DNA of 64,000 nt from Candidatus Binatia bacterium (lineage in GTDB: Bacteria; Desulfobacterota; Binatia; UBA9968): the NCBI GenBank assembly GCA_036504975.1, contig DASXUF010000012.1, positions 1-64,000 of the forward strand. The letters are read 5' to 3'. The notes beneath the pieces are model-generated. The model was not told the origin of the DNA, ran no database searches, and was given only the letters and a program-made list of their open reading frames with translations. Below are positions 50,194 to 60,752 of the stretch, piece by piece. How positions within the stretch are numbered: position 1 is the first letter of the stretch; every line of letters begins with the position of its first letter. The position numbers and the translations under genes are program-made.

Positions 50194-51214
50194 ATTGTAT
50201 CCCCAACTCCCTCTGAACTTCTCTCAGCAGCGCCATGTCGTAAGCCACTGAGACGGGTACGTTGGTTTTCCTGGTCTCCTGCTGGATGAAGCCCCACTCG
50301 ATGCCGAGGTCGTCGTCGGTGAGCAGCCCGTTGGGACTGAATCCCGCTTTCGAGAGATCGTAGACCTGGGCGGCGTCTCTTTCGCCGATGTGCGCCAGGG
50401 CCATGATGATTTTGACCGTGTCGCTCCGGTTGCTCCGGACAAATTGAAGACCCCTCAAGGTCGCGCGCAGCACGCGTTTGATCATTTCCGGCTGGCTTTT
50501 GATTTTGCTCTCATGCGTGCCGAGCCCGGCGATAGGATGGGCAATGATCTCCGCCGTGTTGCCCAAAAGACGATAGCCCTGATTTTCCAAGACGACGTTG
50601 GCAGGCGGCGGCATCAAACTACCCTGCACAAGATTTTTTTCCAGCGCGGCGATGCGCGCCCCGGTCGCGCCCATCGCGAGCAATTGATACTCGCCTTTTT
50701 TAAGGCCCAGGTGCTGGAGGTGCTTCTCCGTGAGGATCGCCTGCGTGTTGCCGAAGGAGCTGACGGCCAACACCTTGCCCTTGAGGTCGGCGGCGGTTTT
50801 GATCTCGGGCCGGACGACGAGAGAGAAAAGCGGGCGCGTGTTGAGACCCGCGACGAGCTTCAATCCCAAGCCTTGAATGGCGCCGTTAAGGACGGGAGAA
50901 ATGTTCAGCGAGAAATCCAGATCGCCGGTGGCGAGCGCCGCCGTGGCGATATTCCCGCGCATCTGAATCAACTCCGGCTCGAGCCCTTGCTGGCGAAAGA
51001 AGGCTTTGTCCACTGCGACCTTCACCGGCAGCCAGGTCATGCTCACGGCCGAGTAAGACAGGGTGATCTTTCTCGGCGCCGGCGCCGCCGCTTCGGTCGT
51101 CGCCGTCAGGGCAACCGCGACGCACAGCGACAGGATCGCGATGAAAGGAGCGTGACCGAAGCGCCGATTGGTCTCAGCGAGCGATCCCGGTCGATGCGTT
51201 GGATGTTTTCTCAT
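50192..51214 (-). CDS. ABC transporter substrate-binding protein (NMT1/SsuA-like)
   Basis: 340 residues from ATG 51214. The N-terminus is long (28 residues) before a hydrophobic export segment (FIAILSLCVAVALTATTEAA). The body has TLSYSAVSMTWLPVKVAVDKAFFRQQGLEPELIQMRG (in parts: the FFRQQGLEPEL block), ATGDLDFSLNISPVLNGAIQG and LKGKVLAVSSFGNTQA. The start lies inside the preceding SDR gene (41-bp overlap), suggesting coupled translation, or a real start closer to the hydrophobic segment. No permease or ATPase nearby. Ligand unknown. Confidence 0.85.
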   Translation of the reverse strand: MRKHPTHRPGSLAETNRRFGHAPFIAILSLCVAVALTATTEAAAPAPRKITLSYSAVSMTWLPVKVAVDKAFFRQQGLEPELIQMRGNIATAALATGDLDFSLNISPVLNGAIQGLGLKLVAGLNTRPLFSLVVRPEIKTAADLKGKVLAVSSFGNTQAILTEKHLQHLGLKKGEYQLLAMGATGARIAALEKNLVQGSLMPPPANVVLENQGYRLLGNTAEIIAHPIAGLGTHESKIKSQPEMIKRVLRATLRGLQFVRSNRSDTVKIIMALAHIGERDAAQVYDLSKAGFSPNGLLTDDDLGIEWGFIQQETRKTNVPVSVAYDMALLREVQRELGIQ

Positions 51215-51938
51215 TCCAGTCTTTGGCTTTGATCGTTTGACCCGTGACGAGCGGCTCTTCCTGGCGGCAGAGGGACAGCACCAGCGGGACGACGATCTCC
51301 GGCGAATTTCCGCCGCGCCCATCGACGTCGACTCGGCCGCCCGGGTGAATCGCGTTGGCGCTGATACCGTGCTCGCGCATTTCTTCCGCCACCGTTTTCA
51401 TCAAGCCTTCGACGGCGTGCTTCGACGCGCAATAGGGGCTCTTGCCCGGAACTCCGTGGCTTCCGGCGTTGGACGACAGGCTGATGATCACGCCTCTCCG
51501 CCTTTGCATCATGTGCGGCAGGGCGAAATGCGTGCAAAGAAACACCGCTCTCAGGTTCACGCCGAGAACCAGGTCCCAGGTCGCCACGGAAAGCTCGTGC
51601 GCGGGGCACATCTGGATGCAGCGCCACGGCTCGTAGAAGCCGTCGTCGTGTTGTTCCATTCGGAGCCCCGCGTTGTTCACCAGAATATCCAGGCCGCCGA
51701 GGCGGTCGATGCAGAATTGGATCATCGCACGCGCGGCGGTCTCCTGGCTGAGGTCGCCGGCGAAAAACTCCCCCGCGCCTCCCGACGAGCGAATTTCCCG
51801 TAGAACGGTCTGTCCCTCGACGGCTCGGACGTCGGCGACCAGAACCTTCGCTCCCTCGCGCGCCAAGCCGAGCGCGATGGCGCGGCCCAAGCCGCTTCCC
51901 GCGCCCGTGACTACGGCAGCTTGTCCGGTGATATCCAT
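51174..51938 (-). CDS. SDR family oxidoreductase (FabG-like)
   Basis: 254-residue short-chain dehydrogenase. Cofactor motif TGAGSGLG (11-18), NNAG in ILVNNAGLRM, catalytic Ser in SLSSNAGSHG and the YCASK motif (Tyr-x-x-x-Lys). Asp in LVADVRA at the end of beta-2 suggests NAD preference. A longer insertion between NNAG and the catalytic Ser (HDDGFYEPWRCIQMCPAHEL) is not usual in FabG. It overlaps the substrate-binding-protein gene downstream by 41 bp, so the two probably act on the same compound. Substrate unknown. Confidence 0.88.
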   Translation of the reverse strand: MDITGQAAVVTGAGSGLGRAIALGLAREGAKVLVADVRAVEGQTVLREIRSSGGAGEFFAGDLSQETAARAMIQFCIDRLGGLDILVNNAGLRMEQHDDGFYEPWRCIQMCPAHELSVATWDLVLGVNLRAVFLCTHFALPHMMQRRRGVIISLSSNAGSHGVPGKSPYCASKHAVEGLMKTVAEEMREHGISANAIHPGGRVDVDGRGGNSPEIVVPLVLSLCRQEEPLVTGQTIKAKDWNEKTSNASTGIAR

Positions 51939-52032
51939 GACGCATTCTCTCCCTTGGCTCTCGATCGGCAGCGCGCGCGTTAAATGCGCGCTCTTGGCGT
52001 TGGCGGCATTGCGCGGGGCTATTCGCGGCGCG

Positions 52033-52881
52033 TCAGCTTGATCCGCCGCTTTTCTCCCACGGCTTCTCGATCGGCAGCTCCAGGCGGTCGCCCCATTCCT
52101 TCCACGAGCCGATGTAGTTGCGGACCTGCGGGAAGCCGATGAGCCTCAAGGCTAGATAGGTGTGCGCCGAGCGGTAGCCGCCCTGACAGTAAGGGATGGC
52201 CTCTTTGTCCGGCGTGACGCCGAGCTTCCCGTACATTTGCCTGAGCTCGCTCTCCGATTTGTATCTTCCCTCTGCGTCGAGGTTGTGGGTCCATTCGAGA
52301 TGGACGGCGCCTGGAATTGCGCCGCCGCGCGCCGCGCGGATGTTCCGTCCCATGTATTCGTCGTCGCTCCGGGTATCGACGATGCGCGCCCGCTTGTCGT
52401 CCAAAGAGTTCAGAACATCTTCGTACGTCGCCAGGAGATCTCTTTGCTCCGCGACGTCGAAGCGCGTGTTCTTCGGCGGCACGGCTTCGGTCGTTACGGG
52501 ATATCCGGCTTTTTTCCACGCCAGGATGCCGCCGTCGAGGACGGCGACGCGCCGGTGGCCGAAGTATTCCAGAAACCACAGGCCGCGCGCCGCGCGCATG
52601 CCGGAATTTTCCTCGTAGAAAACGACTTCGGTGTCGAGGCTCACGCCGCGGAGCTCGAACAGGTGCGCGATCATCGACAGAAACGCCTTCAGCGGCGCGG
52701 GGCTCGTGTCGATCAGGCTCACGCCGAACAAATCGAAATGGATCGCGCCCGGAATGTGTCCTTGAGCGTAGACCTCCGCCTGGCGCACGTCGATCAGACG
52801 CAGGTCGGCGTCGCCTGATTTCGCTCTCAACTCTTCCGGGGTTGTGAGCAGCTCCTGGCGGGTGTATTTTTTCTTTTCCAT
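52033..52881 (-). CDS. sseA: sulfurtransferase, two-domain rhodanese (SseA-like)
   Basis: 282 residues with two rhodanese domains. The N-terminal inactive domain includes DLRLIDVRQAEVYAQGHIPGAIHFD, given here as the motif DVR...GHIPGA, and the C-terminal catalytic domain has RIVDTRSDDEYMG, PGAVHLEWTH and the active-site loop PYCQGGYRSAHTYLAL with the persulfide cysteine. The CQGGYRS loop favours a thiosulfate or mercaptopyruvate sulfurtransferase. Its start codon shares the palindromic CATG with the divergent lipocalin gene, leaving no room for separate leaders. Confidence 0.9.
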   Translation of the reverse strand: MEKKKYTRQELLTTPEELRAKSGDADLRLIDVRQAEVYAQGHIPGAIHFDLFGVSLIDTSPAPLKAFLSMIAHLFELRGVSLDTEVVFYEENSGMRAARGLWFLEYFGHRRVAVLDGGILAWKKAGYPVTTEAVPPKNTRFDVAEQRDLLATYEDVLNSLDDKRARIVDTRSDDEYMGRNIRAARGGAIPGAVHLEWTHNLDAEGRYKSESELRQMYGKLGVTPDKEAIPYCQGGYRSAHTYLALRLIGFPQVRNYIGSWKEWGDRLELPIEKPWEKSGGSS

Positions 52882-53995
52882 GGAAGGCTATATAACACCG
52901 CTCAACCGATCGCTCAAATCAGGCCTTCGCGCCATCACAATTCTGGCGTTGGGTCTGCTAGCTTCGTCGTTTACCTATCAGCTCGCCGTTCCCGGACGGG
53001 CGCTGCGATTTCCTCAAGATCACTTCTCTCATCCCGACTTTAAAACCGAGTGGTGGTACTACACCGGCCATTTCGAGACGGAGTCCGGGAAGAGCTATGG
53101 CTATCAGGTGACTTTTTTTCGCTTCGGGCTGCGCGACCGGCAGAAAGAGGAAAAAGCGCCGCCATTGTTCACCGATCTCTACATGGCGCATTTCGCGCTC
53201 TCGGATAAGCAGAAGAAAAAATTCCGCGTCGCCGAGCGCGCCAATCGCGGCTACAACGACAAGGCCGGCGCCGCCACGGACAGGTATCTCGTCTGGAACG
53301 AGGATTGGAAAGTAGAAGGACAAGGCGAAGGCCACGTCATCGAGGTGAAAGATAAGGATGTGACCTTGAAGCTGAGACTGACGTGGCTCAAAACGCCGGT
53401 TCTCCATGGTGACAATGGCCTCAGTCAAAAGGCCGAGGGAAGAGGCAGGGCCTCCTACTACTATTCGTTGACGCGGCTCAAGACGGAGGGCGAGCTGGAG
53501 ATCGCGGGAAAAACCGAAAAGATCCGCGGCCAGAGCTGGATGGACCATGAGTTCGGCAGCAATCAGTTGGCGGAGGATCAGCTCGGCTGGGATTGGTTCA
53601 GCATTCAGCTCGACAACAATACGGAGTTGATGCTGTATCTCATGCGGCGGAAAGACGGCTCGATCGATCCGTATTCCAGCGGCACGCTGGTCTCGGCAAA
53701 TGGCGCGACGCGGCATCTCGCGCTGCGCGACTTTCAGCTCCAGGCGCTGGAGAAATGGAAAAGCCCCAAGAGCGGCGGGAACTACCCCATGCGGTGGAAA
53801 GTCACTATTCCTGCCGAAGGAATCGAGCTCGACATCATTCCTTTCTTCCCCGACCAGGAGCTCGACACGCGCAAAAGCACCAAGGTTACTTACTGGGAAG
53901 GCGGCGTCCATGCGCGCGGAACTTTTCAAAAGCAGCCAGTGCAGGGACTGGGATACGTCGAGATGACGGGATATGCGGGAAAGTTGAGGGTATGA
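52880..53995 (+). CDS. AttH/CrtC-like lipocalin-domain protein
   Basis: 371-residue protein of the carotenoid 1,2-hydratase / AttH-like family. N-terminal hydrophobic segment (about 16-35, AITILALGLLASSFTYQL) for export or anchoring. Blocks: FPQDHFSHPDFKTEWWYYTGH (the WWYYTGH signature), GYQVTFFRFGL, GQSWMDHEFGSNQL and WDWFSIQLDNNTELMLYLMR. The true hydratase activity is seldom supported for these proteins, and a lipid- or hydrophobe-binding role is likely. The start overlaps that of the divergent sulfurtransferase gene by 2 bp. Confidence 0.85.
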   Translation: MEGYITPLNRSLKSGLRAITILALGLLASSFTYQLAVPGRALRFPQDHFSHPDFKTEWWYYTGHFETESGKSYGYQVTFFRFGLRDRQKEEKAPPLFTDLYMAHFALSDKQKKKFRVAERANRGYNDKAGAATDRYLVWNEDWKVEGQGEGHVIEVKDKDVTLKLRLTWLKTPVLHGDNGLSQKAEGRGRASYYYSLTRLKTEGELEIAGKTEKIRGQSWMDHEFGSNQLAEDQLGWDWFSIQLDNNTELMLYLMRRKDGSIDPYSSGTLVSANGATRHLALRDFQLQALEKWKSPKSGGNYPMRWKVTIPAEGIELDIIPFFPDQELDTRKSTKVTYWEGGVHARGTFQKQPVQGLGYVEMTGYAGKLRV

Positions 53996-54039
53996 CGTGC
54001 CAAGTTGTGGGTTTCAGCGAAGTTTGAGATACTGCCGCC

Positions 54040-54324
54040 GTGGTCACAACGGGATATGAAGATTGGAAATGTCTGAATGTTACCGTTAGCAACAAGGAAT
54101 CCAAGGCGGTCATCGAATACAAAGTCCACTTTTATCGCAAGACAAACGGATGGTACGATGAGGTTCGGTATGACAGCCATGAGATCAAAAGGGGAAGGAA
54201 AATTCTTGCGCCGCACCTGCATGTCAAACTCGCTACGCCGATTAAAGATCCAAAGCGGGGCGAAGAGGAACTGAGGCGGATAATCGACGAAGTATTACCG
54301 GAGTTAAAGGAGATCACGCAGTGA
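54040..54324 (+). CDS. small protein, first gene of an overlapping pair (TumE-like toxin candidate)
   Basis: 94 residues from a GTG start. Contains KVHFYRKTNGWYDEVRYDSHEI followed by KILAPHLHVK, a layout with Arg-Tyr-Asp and His-x-His that resembles TumE/DUF6516-type toxins, but similarity is judged by eye only. The next gene overlaps it by 4 bp, as in toxin-antitoxin operons. Encoded on the same strand as the lipocalin and tilS genes. Function unproven. Confidence 0.55.
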   Translation: MVTTGYEDWKCLNVTVSNKESKAVIEYKVHFYRKTNGWYDEVRYDSHEIKRGRKILAPHLHVKLATPIKDPKRGEEELRRIIDEVLPELKEITQ

Positions 54325-54590
54325 GTCGCATACTGGCTATAAGAGGGACGGAGGGAGAAAGGGAAGTGGACTATTCCTCTCTGTCCCTCAAGGAGATCCA
54401 GAAAAGAATCAAGGCCTACGAGAAGAAATACGGCAGCTATTCCAGGTTCTTGAAAACTTATGACTGCGAGTCCAGCCCGCCCGAGGATTACCTCACGCTC
54501 ATCGACTGGGAATGCCTTTCGGACGAAGCTAAGAGCAGAAAAGGCAGATCCCTGTCGCTTGTCAAAGGCAACAAGGGAAAATCGCGTTAA
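54321..54590 (+). CDS. small acidic-basic protein, second gene of the pair (antitoxin candidate)
   Basis: 89 residues with a helical core SLSLKEIQKRIKAYEKKYGSY, FLKTYDCESSPPEDYLTLIDWECL and a basic tail (KGNKGKSR). Overlaps the preceding gene by 4 bp. I do not recognise the family. The GTG start at the ATGA-like overlap and the matching length suggest a partner protein. An antitoxin role is inferred from the arrangement only. Confidence 0.55.
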   Translation: MSRILAIRGTEGEREVDYSSLSLKEIQKRIKAYEKKYGSYSRFLKTYDCESSPPEDYLTLIDWECLSDEAKSRKGRSLSLVKGNKGKSR

Positions 54591-54650
54591 CGCCGCTCCT
54601 GCTTTGGTAGTTCTCGACGCTATTTTCGCTCCTTGATTTGTCACTCTAAA

Positions 54651-54674
54651 ACGCACAGAATCTCTCCTGTGCGT
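54651..54674 (+). promoter_or_regulatory. hairpin overlapping the probable tilS start
   Basis: ACGCACAG (54651-54658) and CTGTGCGT (54667-54674) form a perfect 8-bp stem with an 8-base loop. The GTG proposed as the tilS start is within the 3' arm, so the structure could reduce initiation. Confidence 0.4.
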
Positions 54675-56078
54675 CTTGCAGCTAAAGTCAAACAAACCTG
54701 CCAAAAATACCGCATGCTGTCTCCCGGAGACGGCGTGTTGGCCGCCGTTTCGGGCGGGCCGGATTCGGTCGCGTTGCTGCACGTATTGTGGAAGTTGAAG
54801 GATGAGTTCCGCCTCCGCTTAGAGGTCGCCCACCTCGAGCACGGCATTCGCGGCGAGGAGGCGCATGAAGACGCGCGCTTTGTCGCCGAGATGGCTGACG
54901 GCCTCGCTCTTCCGTTTCATCTGAGGCAAGTAGACCTGCCGAAAGTCAAAGTCGAGCGCGGAAAAGGCAATCTCGAAGAGATGGCCAGAGAAGCGAGGCG
55001 TGATTATTTTGCTGCGCTCGCCCGTGAACGGGGCATTCAGAAAATCGCTCTGGGTCACACGCGCGACGATCAAGCGGAGACGTTTTTGATGCGGCTTCTC
55101 CGGGGGAGCGGAAGAAAGGGTTTGAGCGGCATGGACCCGGTTACAAAGCTGAAAGAAGTCGAAGGAAGCCCGGTGTTGGTTCGGCCCCTCATCGAAAATT
55201 CAAGACGCGAGATCGAAAACTATCTCGCGGCCGAGAAGCTGGAGTACCGGACGGACCGCACGAATCGCGACGCAGCGCTCCTGCGCAACTGGGTCCGCCT
55301 GGATCTGCTTCCAAGGCTCAAAGAAAGAATCGATGCCCGCCTCGACGAGCGGTTGGCATGCACGGCCGACGTGATGCGCGACGAGGAGAACTTTTTGCAG
55401 GAACTTGCGCAAGAGCTCCTGCCGCAGGTTGCGCAAAAGGGTGACTTGCTGCGCGCGCCGCTGCTCGGGCAACCCGTGGCGATGCAGCGCCGCTTGGTCC
55501 GTCTCTGGCTCGAAGAAAATTTGGGGAGTCTTAGAGCCGTCGAGTTCGATCACGTCGAAGCGATCTTGAGTTTGATCTGCGACGGCCCGCCGCAAGGGCG
55601 CGTGGCGATTCCGAGAGGACGGGAAGCCGTCCGCAACTACGATAAGCTACGCCTGGAGAAAAAAAGTCGAGGGCGCCGCGCTGCGTGCTACAGCTATGAG
55701 CTGCCGTTCGAAGGAGAGTTAGCCATCTCGGAGGCCGGCGTAAAGATGGCAAGCGCGCGCGGCGTCTTATCCGAAGCGCGGCCGAATGACGATCTCGAAG
55801 CCGTGTTCGATTCGAGCGCTCTGCGGCAAACGCTGACCGTGCGCAATTTTCGCGACGGCGATCGTTTCCAGCCGCTGGGGATGCGCGGCCACAAGAAAGT
55901 CAAAGAGCTATTCATTGAAAAGAAAGTTCCCCTGGAGGTACGCGCAACACTGCCGCTGCTCATCGCCGGCGAAGACATTCTCTGGATTCCCGGCTACGGC
56001 CGGAGCGAGATCGCCAAGGTCGGAGCGGCGACGAAAGAGGTCGTAAAAGTAAAACTTTCAGCGATCAGCGCCCGGTAA
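54669..56078 (+). CDS. tilS: tRNA(Ile)-lysidine synthase
   Basis: ATP-dependent enzyme that converts C34 of tRNA(Ile) CAU to lysidine, enabling AUA decoding. The PP-loop SGGPDS is near residues 27-32, followed by HLEHGIRGEEAHEDARFV, GHTRDDQAETFLMRLLRGSG and the C-terminal TilS domain (VRNFRDGDRFQPLGMRGHKKVKELF). GTG 54669 gives about 469 residues with the usual short N-terminal helix. A TTG 36 bases upstream is also in frame, and neither has a good ribosome site. Precedes ftsH as in many bacteria. Confidence 0.93.
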   Translation: MRLAAKVKQTCQKYRMLSPGDGVLAAVSGGPDSVALLHVLWKLKDEFRLRLEVAHLEHGIRGEEAHEDARFVAEMADGLALPFHLRQVDLPKVKVERGKGNLEEMAREARRDYFAALARERGIQKIALGHTRDDQAETFLMRLLRGSGRKGLSGMDPVTKLKEVEGSPVLVRPLIENSRREIENYLAAEKLEYRTDRTNRDAALLRNWVRLDLLPRLKERIDARLDERLACTADVMRDEENFLQELAQELLPQVAQKGDLLRAPLLGQPVAMQRRLVRLWLEENLGSLRAVEFDHVEAILSLICDGPPQGRVAIPRGREAVRNYDKLRLEKKSRGRRAACYSYELPFEGELAISEAGVKMASARGVLSEARPNDDLEAVFDSSALRQTLTVRNFRDGDRFQPLGMRGHKKVKELFIEKKVPLEVRATLPLLIAGEDILWIPGYGRSEIAKVGAATKEVVKVKLSAISAR

Positions 56079-56130
56079 ATCCGACAAGAACTTCGCTGCA
56101 AGCGGAGAGCTAAAGGCTGACGGCTAAAGA

Positions 56131-56159
56131 TTGAACTAAGGTATTGTGTATGTTACACT
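56131..56159 (+). promoter_or_regulatory. candidate ftsH promoter with palindromic -10 region
   Basis: TTGAAC (56131-56136), 17-bp spacer and TACACT (56154-56159). The palindrome GTGTA-TGT-TACAC (56146-56158) overlaps the -10 element and could be an operator. Confidence 0.4.
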
Positions 56160-56191
56160 TTTTTTGCTTTGTCTTCTAAGGAGGCCTAAGT

Positions 56192-58033
<1,842 letters not shown>

Positions 58034-58122
58034 GCGGATCCTTTGAAAAAGTAGAGCTCTCCGAAATCCATCCCTCAACTCAAACATCGGCCGCAGCTTG
58101 AGGCGATAGTCTCGGACTGGCA

Positions 58123-59040
58123 ATGGAGAAGAGCCCTCCGGAATCTCACCGCTATCGATCCGCCGCGCGTGCGCCCGGCTTTGCGCTTTCAACCCGTCAT
58201 GGAACGATCGACATGCGCCGGCGCACGGCCGTCATGGGGATCGTCAACGTGACGCCGGACTCCTTTTCCGACGGCGGAAAATATTTCGCTCCGGCGCGCG
58301 CCGTCGCCCGCGGCGCGGAGATGGCGGAGGACGGCGCGGATATCGTCGACGTCGGCGGCGAGTCCACCCGGCCGGGGGCGCGTCCCGCTTCCGCCGAGGA
58401 GGAGATTGAGCGGGTGATCCCCGTCATTCGCGGTCTGCGCCGAAAGGTCTCGATTCCGATCTCGATCGACACGACCAAAAGCAAAGTCGCCCGCGCGGCC
58501 CTGGACGAAGGGGCGGATCTCGTCAACGACATCAGCGCGCTCGGCTTCGATTCCGCGATGGCGGCGCTCGTCGCGGCGGAGAAAGTGCCGGTGGTGCTCA
58601 TGCACATGCAGGGCACGCCCCAGACCATGCAGCACAGTCCGGCTTACGAGAATGTCGTCGAAGAGGTCAAGACGTATTTACAGGGCCGGGTGCAATTCGC
58701 CGTCGAAGCGGGCGTCGAGGCCGAGCGGATCATCGTCGATCCCGGCATCGGCTTCGGTAAAAATCTGGAGCACAATCTGGCGCTGCTGCGCGCCCTAGGC
58801 GCGCTGGCTGCTCTCGGCCGCCCGCTCCTCGTCGGCACCTCGCGCAAGACCTTTATCGGAAAGATTCTCGACGTCGCCCCCGAGGAGCGGCTGGAAGGGA
58901 GCCTGGCGGCGGCGGCGGCTTCCGTGCTCGCGGGGGCGAACATCGTCCGGGTTCACGACGTGAAGGAGGCCGCGCGCGCCGTGCGCATCGCCGACGCGCT
59001 CCGGTTCGGCGTCGCCGCGCCCGCCGGAGCGGGGCCATGA
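58123..59040 (+). CDS. folP: dihydropteroate synthase
   Basis: Joins p-aminobenzoate to hydroxymethyl-dihydropterin pyrophosphate in folate synthesis. 305 residues with all motifs: MGIVNVTPDSFSDGG, VDVGGESTRPGA, ISIDTTK, VNDISALGFD, VLMHMQGTPQTMQ, IIVDPGIGFGKN, LLVGTSRKTFIG and the C-terminal IVRVHDV. The 30-residue N-terminal extension is longer than usual, so a later start is possible. Stop overlaps cdaA by 4 bp (ATGA). Confidence 0.95.
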   Translation: MEKSPPESHRYRSAARAPGFALSTRHGTIDMRRRTAVMGIVNVTPDSFSDGGKYFAPARAVARGAEMAEDGADIVDVGGESTRPGARPASAEEEIERVIPVIRGLRRKVSIPISIDTTKSKVARAALDEGADLVNDISALGFDSAMAALVAAEKVPVVLMHMQGTPQTMQHSPAYENVVEEVKTYLQGRVQFAVEAGVEAERIIVDPGIGFGKNLEHNLALLRALGALAALGRPLLVGTSRKTFIGKILDVAPEERLEGSLAAAAASVLAGANIVRVHDVKEAARAVRIADALRFGVAAPAGAGP

Positions 59041-59789
59041 TCGAAATCTTCACCCAGCTTCGCTGGCAAGATCTTTTGGACATCGGCATCATCGCCTTCA
59101 TCGTTTATCGCTTGATCCACATGATGCGCGGCACGCGCGCGATGCAGATGGTCATCGGGCTGGTGATCGTCCTGCTGGTTTACGTCGCCTCGCAGACGGC
59201 GGGACTGTTCACGCTCAATTGGGTGCTGGACAACTTTCTCGGCTCGATCATCCTGGTCGTCATCGTGATTTTTCAGAGCGACATCCGCCGCGCCCTCACC
59301 CAGGTCGGCACGACGCCGCTTTTCGGCGGCGCGGACCGGATCGAGCGCGGCCAGGCGTTGGAAGAGATCACCAAGGCCGTCGTATCGATGGCGGGCAAGA
59401 GGGTCGGCGCGCTGATCGTCTTCGAGCGGGAAGTGGGTCTCAACGACTATATCGAGGTCGGCACGCCGCTCGACGCGCGCGTCAGCCGGGAGCTCGTCGA
59501 GAGCGTCTTTCTGCCGCGCTCGCCGATCCATGACGGCGCGCTCATGATTCGCAAAGGGCGGATGGCCGCGGCGCGCTGCTTTCTGCCGCTCAGCGTGGAT
59601 TCGAACTTGAGCCGGGAGCTCGGCACGCGCCACCGCGCGGCCGTCGGCCTCACCGAAGAGACCGACGCGGCCGCGGTCGTGGTCTCGGAGGAGCAGGGCA
59701 AGATCTCTCTCGTGGTCGACGGCAAGGTGACGCAGGACGTGGACGGCCCGCGGCTGCGCAGCGAGCTCACGCGGCTCTTGGGCACATGA
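59037..59789 (+). CDS. cdaA: diadenylate cyclase CdaA
   Basis: Makes the second messenger c-di-AMP from two ATP. 250 residues with three N-terminal membrane helices (about 9-80), a short coiled linker, and the DAC domain carrying DGA at 166-168 (IHDGALMIRKG) and RHR at 198-200 (GTRHRAAVGL). CdaA normally acts with CdaR and GlmM, both encoded just downstream in that order, the hallmark of the CdaA-type operon. Overlaps folP and cdaR by 4 bp each. c-di-AMP commonly governs potassium, osmotic and cell-wall balance. Confidence 0.95.
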   Translation: MIEIFTQLRWQDLLDIGIIAFIVYRLIHMMRGTRAMQMVIGLVIVLLVYVASQTAGLFTLNWVLDNFLGSIILVVIVIFQSDIRRALTQVGTTPLFGGADRIERGQALEEITKAVVSMAGKRVGALIVFEREVGLNDYIEVGTPLDARVSRELVESVFLPRSPIHDGALMIRKGRMAAARCFLPLSVDSNLSRELGTRHRAAVGLTEETDAAAVVVSEEQGKISLVVDGKVTQDVDGPRLRSELTRLLGT

Positions 59790-60724
59790 TGGCCGCTTGG
59801 GAAAAATTGCTCGCCTGGGCGAGCAGCGACCTCGGCCTCAAGCTCTTCTCGCTGCTTTTCGCGCTGGGCCTTTGGCTCTTCGTCAACGCGGGGCAAAAGC
59901 CGACGGAGAAGTCTTTCCTGGTGCCCGTCGAGTTTCGCAATCTCCCGGCGGATCTCATGACGCTCAATCCGGCGCCGGGCCCAGTCGAGGTGCGGTTGGC
60001 CGGTCCGCCAGCGCTCCTTTCCACGCTCGATCCGGACTATCTCAAGGTCGTGTTGGATCTGGATGCGGCGCGCCCCGGGACCTCTACGTTTCGCTTGAGC
60101 GCGGATTTTTTCAACCCGCCGCGCGGCGTCAGGGTCACGCGCATCAATCCGGCGGTCGTCAATCTCAGGCTGGAAGCGAAGGCGGAGCGTTCACTGCCGG
60201 TAGCCGTGCGGGTGGGAACGAAACCGCCCGCCGGCCACAAGGTCGCACGCATGGACCCGATGCCGGACACGGTCAAAGTCCGTGGCCCGGCGAACGTGGT
60301 GAATCGAATGACTTCCGTCGAGACGGTGCCGCTCGAGCTCGAAGGCGCCAAGGGGCAATTCACGCGCGAGCTTCGGCTCAGCGCCACGGACGAGGCGCTG
60401 TCGTTCTCGCCCGACCGCGTGACCGTGGCGGTGGTGCTCGAAGAGGAGATGATAACCCGAGAGTTCGGCCGCGTGGACGTGGCCGCTAGAAATTCGTCCG
60501 GCAAATACAGCGTGAGCCCGCGCCAGGCGCAGGTGAAATTGTCGGGCCCCAAGCGGATTCTCGGGGAGCTCAAGCTGGGACCCGACCAGGTATATGTCGA
60601 CTTGAAGGGATTGAAGCCGGGAAGTCATTCGGTCCCGCTCAGCTTCAATTTGCCGCGCGAGATCAAAATAGTGGAGCAGAAGCCGGAGCGCTTCAAGGTA
60701 ACGATCTTGAGCCGCGAAGCTTGA
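59786..60724 (+). CDS. cdaR: CdaR/YbbR-domain protein
   Basis: Membrane-anchored regulator of CdaA with extracytoplasmic YbbR repeats. 312 residues. One N-terminal membrane helix (about 16-32, GLKLFSLLFALGLWLFV) is followed by YbbR-like repeats with the recurrent MTLNPAPGPVEVRLAGP, KVARMDPMPDTVKVRGPANVV and ISPRQAQVKLSGP-type pattern of PxxVxVxGP. The start overlaps cdaA by 4 bp and glmM begins 28 bp after the stop, consistent with the complex. Role by analogy to Gram-positive systems. Confidence 0.9.
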   Translation: MMAAWEKLLAWASSDLGLKLFSLLFALGLWLFVNAGQKPTEKSFLVPVEFRNLPADLMTLNPAPGPVEVRLAGPPALLSTLDPDYLKVVLDLDAARPGTSTFRLSADFFNPPRGVRVTRINPAVVNLRLEAKAERSLPVAVRVGTKPPAGHKVARMDPMPDTVKVRGPANVVNRMTSVETVPLELEGAKGQFTRELRLSATDEALSFSPDRVTVAVVLEEEMITREFGRVDVAARNSSGKYSVSPRQAQVKLSGPKRILGELKLGPDQVYVDLKGLKPGSHSVPLSFNLPREIKIVEQKPERFKVTILSREA

Positions 60725-60752
60725 TCGGTAATGAATTAGAGGAGCACAGGAG

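Noticed and set aside
54633..54668. TTG 54633 as the tilS start
   Set aside because: It adds residues not typical of TilS and has no ribosome site; GTG 54669 fits the family better, though the choice is not certain.
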